Both the position numbers and the translations under genes were made by a program. Positions 56,269 to 64,000 of a stretch of DNA of 64,000 nucleotides are shown here, one piece after another (the first letter of the stretch is position 1; the number at the start of each line of letters is the position of its first letter). The notes beneath the pieces were generated by a model. It did not search any database, was not told the origin of the DNA, and was given only the letters and a program-made list of their open reading frames with translations. The DNA is taken from positions 7,628,501-7,692,500 of the forward strand of contig OU015660.1 in NCBI GenBank assembly GCA_907165275.2, in the 5' to 3' direction. Origin of the DNA: Zygaena filipendulae. Lineage: Eukaryota > Arthropoda > Insecta > Lepidoptera > Zygaenidae.

Positions 56269-57246
56269 CCCTTAACCACTGACGTACGTCTGAGAGACGT
56301 AGGCGCGCACTTAAAACAATAATATCTTTTTACTTCGTACGCGCACGAACATGTCCTTTCCTATACCTTCCTAGAATCCAGTGATGCGAGCGCAGTGGGG
56401 GTGAGCAGACGTGCTGTGCGCCTCTAATAGGTAAATATATACTTCATAACGTCTGTGAGACGTAGCGTCAGTGTTAATGTAAGTTTTCATATATCGGTCT
56501 TACTTTTATTTTAGGGTCCAATAAACGTTTTTCGAATGTTGATCGTCCGACTTCAAGTAAACAACCTCGAATCAATGTCAACAGTCAAAATTTTGAAAGT
56601 TTTGTAATAGAAAATCTTAATTTTTCGGAGTCTAATGATTCTTCAGCCGATGAAAATGAAATCTTGCCACCAGAGTCCGAAGGAGACTCTTCATCGGATA
56701 ACGACGACGAGGTTCCGTTGGAGGAAACTCTGAGTGAGACAGGGATACAAGAATGTTTGTTTGTGTTATGTGACAAAGAAAAAACACAGAAAAACCTCGT
56801 ACACATGACGTCATGTCTGTAAGAAACCGGTTTGTTTGCAATGTTCAAAACCTGCTTGTAATACATGCCGTTAAAAATAATTTAGTTCTTCATAAAGTGT
56901 CATTTGTTATTTTTAAATTTAAAATTAATTATCTAAACTTATAAGTGTCATCAGTTCTGTGATGATTTTAGACTGATAAGTTAGGTTTTTGATCCATTAG
57001 AAGGAAGGCTATTTTTGTTTTAGAAGATTTTACTATGTTTTTGATTTTGGCATATAAATAAATATATTATTTATAGATACTGTTTTTTTTTATTTAATAA
57101 ATACTAGAGATACTAGAGAATACCATAATAAACATAAAATTATGATATCGTATTTAATTACTGAGTATATAGCATTTTAAACAAGACTACGTCCCTTAGA
57201 CGTACGTCAGTATTAATGCAAGTAAATACACGTCAGTGGTTAAGGG
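56269..57246 (+). mobile_element. piggyBac-like element, internally deleted
   Basis: CCCTTAACCACTGACGT at the left end and ACGTCAGTGGTTAAGGG at the right end are perfect 17-bp terminal inverted repeats. They are bracketed by TTAA at 56265-56268 and 57247-57250, the canonical piggyBac target duplication, and the tips start CCC as in that superfamily. Subterminal GACGTACGTC / GAGACGTAG words recur at both ends. 978 bp, with only a transposase remnant inside. Confidence 0.85.
56515..56874 (+). pseudogene. piggyBac-like transposase remnant: N-terminal acidic part fused to C-terminal Cys-rich end
   Basis: After a possible acceptor (TTTTATTTTAG) the frame encodes a Ser/Asp/Glu-rich segment (SESNDSSADENEILPPESEG, DSSSDNDDEVPLEETLSE), typical of piggyBac transposase N-termini. 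It then runs into LCDKEKTQKN and stops at 56820-56822. In another frame, overlapping that stop, CKKPVCLQCSKPACNTCR ends at 56872-56874, matching the C-terminal cysteine-rich (zinc-binding) domain of the family. The DDD catalytic core is entirely missing and a one-base shift separates the two parts, so it is not an active transposase. Confidence 0.7.
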
Positions 57247-57641
57247 TTAAAAGTTTGTAATAAAATTATTAAATTTTATTTAAAATAATAATAAAAAAAA
57301 CACTTTTTCTCTAATTTGTGAGCACACAAATAATGTTGAAAATTAAAGATTACTGTGATTTTAACACTAAATAAATGAATGATTAATAACGTGTGTTTCC
57401 CCTTCGTGATTTAACTTTTATTTGCAACATTGTCTGTGTTCTCACAAACTACAGATTTTTTTTATTTTTTTTAATTTTGATAATTTTTAATAAAATTTAA
57501 CTAAAAACTTCTTAAAGTCGATGTTAAAAGATGTATATTAGTTTGTTACTTCATGCCTGATAATAATTTGTTTTAATATATATACGTAATTATTTCTATA
57601 CTCTGCCTTTTTATGTTCCGCTAATTCTGCCGGTGTGTATA

Positions 57642-58050
57642 TTACTTAATATTCATCCGCGCCGAATAAAGCGATCGTGACAGGACTTCAAACTTTCGAC
57701 GATCGGAGAAAAGCTGCGGAGAGATAATGTATATAATAAAACAGTACAATCCACGTGTCTGTTTATTGAATAGACGTATTTAAAAACTTCATAATGTGTA
57801 ATTGAACAGTGGAAACCGCGTGTCAGTACATTGAATATTTTAAACAAAAATTTACTCAAAGCTATAAGGAACACGCTTAAAAGTGCCTATCAGTCTGTTT
57901 CAGTTGATCTCCAAAACTAGTGATCGGCTTTTCACATGGTTAAGCTTATCTTGGCGCAATATATTATAGGGTTTGTTTTGCAGATGACGGAAAAGTTATC
58001 GTAGTTTAAAGAAGTACCTATCACATGGGGGAACCTCCCTCCTTCCCTCT
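57642..58050. other. Gene-free stretch
   Basis: AT-rich; the 73-codon minus-strand frame at 57653-57874 has no domain I recognise. Nothing else seen. Confidence 0.35.
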
Positions 58051-58051
58051 T

Positions 58052-58270
58052 AACTAATAATAAGAATGTGAATAATTAAATTGGTTTGTTTGTTACACTT
58101 TTACGCCTCACCTACTCAACCGGTCATGAAATTTCGCATACACATTACCTATAACAAAAGTACAAAAAGGACATCGGGTATCTTTAATTAAAACAGTACT
58201 GTTTCCGTGGGTTAGAAAATTGATTGACAAAATCTACATTAACGCGAGCGAAGTCTCTGGCGCCAGATAG
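58052..58270 (+). mobile_element. Helitron-like element, diverged
   Basis: TAACTAATAATAAGAATGTG, GTTTGTTTGTTACACTTTTA, CGCCTCACCTACTCAACCGG, TCATGAAATTTCGCATACAC and AAAAGGACATCGGGTA, ending GCCAGATAG. Family order is kept, but the hairpin end is rearranged. Confidence 0.6.
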
Positions 58271-58299
58271 TAAAATATAATTTAATTTTATAAACTTAT

Positions 58300-58570
58300 C
58301 AGTGGTACTGTGGTGTCTTTTGTTGTCTGTCGGACGGGGTGAATGGGGGAGGTTTCTTAATTAAGTGTTCGGGAAGACCCACTCCGCTTAATTCAATGAC
58401 TTCACGGCTCGTTTAACTTTCATAAAATTCTCTTAAACTCAGCGATTTTTTTCCTCCAACTCGCCGAATGGAATTTCCATACAGCTCTGTTGCTGGATAG
58501 CGTGGAAAATCTCTCATTGAGAATGCAATTCTAATTCGCTCGTTCGGGGTCTGATAGTCATATATTTGCA
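58300..58570. other. Non-repetitive block; possible regulatory DNA
   Basis: Balanced sequence including TTAATTAAG, CCGCTTAATTCAATGAC and GCAATTCTAATTCGCTCG with no open frame or second copy. A candidate conserved element by composition only. Confidence 0.25.
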
Positions 58571-61500
58571 TTATATGTATCTATTTATTTATTTATTTAT
58601 AAATTCAAACACGAAACAAGTTATAATCAATATTTGATACTTATACAACTTGATAACTTGATAACTTGATTTATAATACAATTTCATTTTAAATGGTTCT
58701 TGCTCTAGGTAAAATGTTGTCTAATGCAATTTTATGTGTCTGGTCATAAAATTCATAATCTTTTTAAGCTAAAATAATTATGATAAAGTGAGGATTTTAT
58801 CTATTCTCCAAAAAAAAAAAAAACTACATATCTGCTATAGCATACCTATAAAAATTTAATAATTACTATTGTTGGAGTGATGGAATCTGCTCTTTATGTT
58901 TAACTTGATATCGTTACGTAATTGAATTAAAAATCATTTAAAACAGCAGCACATGAGCTATCAATCAACATTAAATGCAAATTAACGCAATGAAGTTTTA
59001 AATTCGATGCTGGCCGGAAGTAAATGGAAATCAGGTGTATGAATAGAATTACGAGTAGGTAAATGACTATTATTAAAACACCCGGTTTAATTACATTAAT
59101 AAAATTAATAATTTAATCTGTAAATACCTGCCTACATTATAATTATTAATCATTGCAAACGCTCAGTTTAATTTCTTGATAATTATGTGAAATGTAATAC
59201 AGATTTCTGTTTTTATTTGTACCTATTTGTAACAGTATCCATTGCTCTTTAAAATATGACACAAAACATCCAAAGTTGTTCTATAGCCAAAGATAGATAC
59301 ATTTTGTATTTAATATCACTTTATTTTATTTTTTTCTTTTACCTACTCATGCAATTAAAACATACATAATATAAACCTATTTGCATAATTATCGGTTTGA
59401 TTTACCTACTTGTTTTATAAAAAATCCTAATTTGATTAGTACCTAATTATAAAAAATATATAGATTATTTTTATCTTATAATTTTATCGGTAGCTTCTCT
59501 TTTCATGCATAATAAAAACGTAAAAATAACATTAAACTAATTATAGACTCGGCAACGTTAATTTTTATCATAGGAATTTTAACAAATTAAATTATCATAC
59601 TAATTGGATCGTATCGTGATCGTCGATAGTTTTCCGTATGAGTTTCATATACCTAGATATAAAAAGTTATGTAAGAAATCTTTGGCAACAAGACAATAAA
59701 AGTTAATAGATCTGTTCTTCCAACTGAATAAAATTCAATACATTCACTATTAGGGTGGTCCACCCTTATACCCGGAGATCGATTATGAACTCCCTCTATG
59801 ATTTCGCATAATCTCATAATTGATATAAAACCTCGGTTGGCTTTGTAACATTAACCAACCCTCAATAAATCTGCTGGTGAATTATAATGAACAATTGGTG
59901 GATTTAAATGATTAATTGCAAGTATATTGCTGCCGTACAAAGAACAATATTTCAAATGTCCAATGTAAGACGTTTATCTTTATTAATTATGTAAATATTT
60001 AGGTAGATACTTCTTTAAAGAAAAATATAAAGGAAACCAATTACCTACTTAGAAAATTTTGTCATTTTGTATACCTACTGACAACTTTATCAAATACGGT
60101 TCTGGCTTCTAGTTAAAAAATTATATCACTTTCGTAAATTATTTCTGTAACTAAATTTAAATGCCCTGTAAATTGATACAAAACAAATTAACAGACGGTG
60201 ATGTTGGTCATATTTGCAGACACATTTTAGGCAGGTAATATACCTACCTAAGTAATAAAAGAGACGGTGATATGTGGTTTTATATTTCATTTCTTTTTCT
60301 GCCGTTAAGTACAGCACAACGGAGTTCAATAATTATTATATGGGGTGACGTCTTGCAAGGGTGGACAGAGCGAATCGACCCGCTCTGCACACTGGGCGAA
60401 AGCGAAGCGTGCACACTGCGTTAGTAACGCGTGGTAATGAATATAATGCGGTAATATTTTAGGGTTACCTCTGTAGAAGATGGTAGTTTTGTTAATATTT
60501 AAAAGTTATTATATTACTAATTGGGTGACACCTAATTTTGCGATCGTTATAGGTGTGTCACAAGTAGGACAAATATTTCTACATTAAATTAAATTAATTT
60601 CGTCTTTCAATCTCTCTCTCGGAATATTGTTAAGACGAAGCTGAAGGATTTGTATATTTCGACATTATCTTAAAAACCCTTTAAAACTTTTTCTTAAGCG
60701 AATTAAAGAAAACTAGGAGGGATCCTAGTTTTCTTTAATTCAAGCCTTGTCCTGAAATTAGGTAGGTACTAACGCAACAAAAAAAAAAAACAAGTCAGTC
60801 CAGTTATTTTCTTGGTTTTGCGAAACATTCAAAAGAGCACTATTTCAGAATGTTAAACTGAAATATAATGTTTCATGCCCGTGTTAACAAAACTTTACGT
60901 ACACCTATCGGTAGATTTTAATTGTTTTAGACCTTAGATTTTTACCCTTGGTAATTAGGTTTAATTTCTTCAAATAGTTAATTATAATAAAATTGTATCT
61001 CTCGACGTAAACGAATAAAAGTTTCTGTCCTTCTACAATATTTCGCGTCTTTAAATTCGTTTGAGTTTACTTTTAAGCGTTCGGTTGTGATTTGATTATT
61101 ATAAAAATATTTCAGGAAATTGAAGGAACTAAGGAAGATCATAAGAAACATAGATTTATTAACTATGTATGTAGTTGTTGGTGTGGGCATCAACAACTTG
61201 CGTAGTTATGTAACTTTCGTCATGAAGTCATTGTAGAACTTATTACTTTGTACTTTGAAACTGTAATATATTATTTTCTTTAGTTAGTATTTCCCAGTTT
61301 CTCTGATATTCGTTATACTAATTGCATTTCCCAGTGTAAGACTAATGAAACACGTCTGTGAATGAGGTGTTGAATTCGCATGATATATTTTATGGCCGAC
61401 GACAAGAACAAATAAAGAGATAGATGCCACGTGACCAGAACAAGCGCGGCGTGCGGCTATAAACTGGATCCAGGGATGGGGCTCTAATTGCTTAGAAAAC

Positions 61501-62367
61501 ATTCACCAAGTTATATACATAGTTTAAGGATGCAAGTCATAAAAGATGGGCATGTCACTCACTCACGCAGTCTTTTCCAGACGAAATAAATAAAATAAAT
61601 ATGTACAAATAAAAAAGGAATTAGAAAAATGACAAAGCATATAAAACAACATGGTTAATTTTAGGTTTTTGTTCCTGAAAAAACCGTTTTGATAATAGAA
61701 TTTTCCCACCTCAATAAAACTTTACAATAATTTTAATTTATAACATGCAATGATGCAACTGATCAACTTATCCAAACCAACGTTTACATGCGTGAACTTT
61801 GGGATCTCTGCCCTCTAGATCTAAAGAAAATAAGGTAGGTATATTATGATAATGAAAATTGTTTCAGCCATTTCGAAGATTAGGATCATCAGACAGGTTT
61901 TTTGATTTTATTTATGTATTTAGGTTATGGTTGCTACGAGTATATTAGTATTAAGTATATTAATACGAAATGCTAAAATGATGAATGCTATCTACGTCAC
62001 AACCATAACTGACCGCAACGAAGGTTAACTCTTCAGCTTATCACTTAAACCGCTACTCGGCGGTTTTGCTGCATATCAAAGCAGCTCGTGGGTGCAGATA
62101 ATTTTATTCCCCCTATGCAGTGGTCTTGCGAGCCCAGGGTCGTGGGGTCGAAGCGTGTTTAGTGTCGCCGTACATTGCGTAAACGATCTTTGCCCCGGAC
62201 AATTTGATTCGCAATAAATTTTATTTAGTTAATCTATACAATAACATTAGGACGTCTCTATGTAAACTTTATTGAATAAGTATCAGATTTGATTTTAGCA
62301 CTTTGATTAAAACTGGACGGACTGATTGAATTGCAAAAATAATTAAAAAAACTTAATTTACTTTACA
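58571..62367. other. Long gene-free stretch
   Basis: AT-rich, no supported gene. It contains a perfect 19-bp hairpin at 60700-60741. A somewhat GC-rich patch near 60350-60430 (GACCCGCTCTGC, GCGAAGCGTGCACACTGCG) and another near 62040-62210 (GGCGGTTTTGCTGC, GAGCCCAGGGTCGTGGGGTC) are probably repeat pieces without a second copy here. Confidence 0.4.
60700..60741. repeat. Perfect 19-bp hairpin with a 4-nt loop
   Basis: GAATTAAAGAAAACTAGGA (60700-60718) pairs without mismatch to TCCTAGTTTTCTTTAATTC (60723-60741) across GGGA. Short stem, isolated in AT-rich DNA. Confidence 0.75.
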
Positions 62368-62565
62368 CAATAAGAAATCAATCAGACCGAAGAGGTTTCG
62401 GTCGCCAAGGAGGGTTACTACAGAAGAGTTCAGTGAGCAAATATGGTGCCTCCCCGAACACCGGCACAAAAAATACTGAAGACCGATCTTTGGTGAGGAC
62501 TTTCGGTTGTGAACTTTCCTGAACTATTTTTCTCTCAGTTCCCTATTCTTCTCTCAGTGTAGGTA
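62368..62565 (+). repeat. Dispersed repeat, copy 2 (partner 29710-29995)
   Basis: AAGAAATCAATCAGACCGAA, GAGGTTTCGGTCGCC, AAATATGGTGCCTCCCCGAA and TTTTTCTCTCAG match 29710-29995 in order, with about 80 bp of the interior missing. TTTCTCTCAGT occurs twice at the 3' end. Confidence 0.6.
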
Positions 62566-62925
62566 GGTAGTTGTGCTTTTAAAAGCTTATAATATATTTT
62601 TTTAATATTTTGATTAAACTCTATTAATTTATGGAATTAAACTTCATCCTAACGAGAGAGTGAAGAGATTTTAATTCAAGCTAAAAAGATCATGTACATA
62701 GATATTTTCATCGTGTCATTAGAGAAAATATAATTTCGCGCTGTTCTACGCACATACGTATACCCTTTTAATGTCTTTGCTGAACTATTAGACTTATAGA
62801 CCTATCGATTGCTTTTTTTAAATTCCAGATTAACTAATTGAATATTCTGTGTCTTAACACAAAGAAGTGATCCTGAAACTAAAGCTGGTGTAATTGTAGA
62901 GGGCTGAGTAAGGGTAGGCAGGACG

Positions 62926-63110
62926 ACAAAAGACAAAAACACACGTGATATTATTATTAGTTTGTGCTACCACTGATCGGTTTGATTCGGTGACAAGCCC
63001 GCTGGTGTCTGCCCACTTGGGTTGTTCTGCTCAAGAAGAGCTGGTGGCGGGAGTCGACTTAGCCGATCTACCCCCTCCATATTTGGCTTGTCACCGACTT
63101 CATACCGATA
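62926..63110 (-). mobile_element. Half copy of the palindromic CCGACTTC MITE
   Basis: GACAAAAGACAAAAACACACGTGATATTATTATTAGTTTGTGCTACC through the core CCGCTGGTGTCTGCCCACTT to CTTGTCACCGACTTCATACCG matches 46925-47100 with the core in reverse orientation. One outer arm is missing. It supplies most of the 124-codon plus-strand frame at 62945-63319, which I do not call a gene. Confidence 0.7.
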
Positions 63111-64000
63111 CTGGAAAGTTTTATGTTACTTGTAAATTTTCATACTATGTGAATACCACAAATTGTTACGTAGGTAAAACGTTCAGTCTGGTTAAAGTTA
63201 GTCCACGTGAAGCACTAACTTGGAACTGTGTTCTTGTACGCCGCGAGCGTACCTACAATAGGTGTCTGACGTTCAAGTCACTAAACTATTTGCATATTGA
63301 TTTAACGCATGAAATATGAAGCTTTGAGTTTACTATTGAATAATCTAAAGGACAGCTTTAACACTTGACTATTTTAATATGGAAGAAATATGTATGATAA
63401 TCGCATTCCGTGTGTTTTTTGTTTTTGAAAGCTAAGACAATAATGTTATTTTCATACATGGGCTAATTCTTAACACAAAATATTTGTACACAATAAAAGG
63501 CAACCAGATTTTTCACAAATTTAATTAATGTTAGATGCAACACTTTACTATTTAATTGGTAAACATCTGTGGGTCATAAACATTAATAACATAATTCGTA
63601 ATAAATAAATTGCTGGTCATTAACAAATATTGTAAAAAAAAATGTTTTGAAATAATTCTTCAGCGTCTCACTAGCTACGGCGTTTCGTCGACGTCCCAAG
63701 CTAAATGCATTAAAGCGTGAGGTCACGATAACACAATTATGTTTTAATTTATATATGCCTTAAGCTTATCACGCGACCGGCGCCGCTCGTTTACACGCAC
63801 CTTTATCAAATCAACCAACAACTTGGCTAGTTTCTACTAATTATCAAGATAAATATTGTTTTAACTACACCTTGTTTTGACGATTACGTAACCCTTCCAT
63901 ATAGTGGTGTTTTAAGTTAATTGTTAGAGATAGTAGTTTTTAGTTGATGGTTTAATTTTACTGTCTAATTGATCGGCGTGGGCTTGCCTGTTTGTTATAA
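63111..64000. other. Gene-free stretch at the window end
   Basis: No supported gene or matched repeat. Composition near 63660-63800 (GCGTTTCGTCGACGTCCC, ACGCGACCGGCGCCGCTCG) is more GC-rich than the surroundings. Confidence 0.35.

Larger units (their letters stand above)
56143..57641. mobile_element. Long-TIR DNA transposon (non-autonomous) hosting a piggyBac-like element
   Basis: The left end TATACACACCGGCAGAATTA, GCGGAACATAAAAAGGCAGA and onward, and the right end TCTGCCTTTTTATGTTCCGC, TAATTCTGCCGGTGTGTATA, are inverted copies. They extend about 120 bp (to ATATACATCTTTTAACA on each side) with one diverged patch. The host interior outside the inner element is AT-rich and non-coding. Superfamily unassigned; TA at both tips would fit a TA duplication. 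Confidence 0.82.

Noticed and set aside
62945..63319. 124-codon plus-strand frame
   Set aside because: Its first half is the half copy of the palindromic MITE (62926-63110); the rest has no recognisable domain.

Overview
The window looks like lepidopteran (moth or butterfly) nuclear DNA. It is AT-rich, it is crowded with the GTAGGTA / TACCTAC short words typical of that order, and it carries many short Helitron-like elements ending in CAGCTAG, long-inverted-repeat MITEs and tRNA-like SINE heads. There is no bacterial gene organisation, no rRNA and no CRISPR array. The organism assignment rests on these repeat hallmarks and is an inference.

One gene can be read in full: a roundabout (Robo) family axon-guidance receptor on the plus strand, 6503-13823. 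I join 17 coding exons, all with GT..AG introns and consistent phases, into 1,005 codons. They include a small signal-peptide exon at 6503-6602. The protein has a signal peptide, four Ig domains (matching Robo Ig1-Ig4), a short Ser/Pro/Gln-rich linker, two fibronectin III domains (matching the second and third of Robo), one membrane span and a tail of about 288 residues. The tail has a CC1-like tyrosine motif and a CC2-like LPPPPY near the C-terminus. Ig5 and the first FN3 are absent: the intron where they would lie is only 93 bp. This is therefore a compact, derived Robo paralogue.

The gene is compact, but introns 2 and 10 hold mobile-element debris (a 116-bp palindrome and a Helitron). Exon 12 is strikingly GC-rich. 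The 5' leader has short upstream ORFs, one of which stops 15 nt before the receptor start.

The other roughly 50 kb (1-6.4 kb and 14.6-64 kb) has no protein-coding gene I can support. It holds a dense layer of transposon pieces. These include over twenty Helitron-like copies, one with five internal tandem repeats and one lying inside a MITE whose empty site is preserved elsewhere in the window. There is also a chain of head-to-tail Helitron copies. A piggyBac-like element with intact TTAA duplications and a gutted transposase sits inside a second long-TIR transposon. Other items are large palindromic MITEs, tRNA-like SINE heads and LINE-type tails. Between these lie several higher-complexity blocks (near 3.3, 15.4, 36.0, 40.3, 50.3 and 58.4 kb) that could be conserved regulatory DNA. 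One contains a textbook RFX X-box at 15407-15420.
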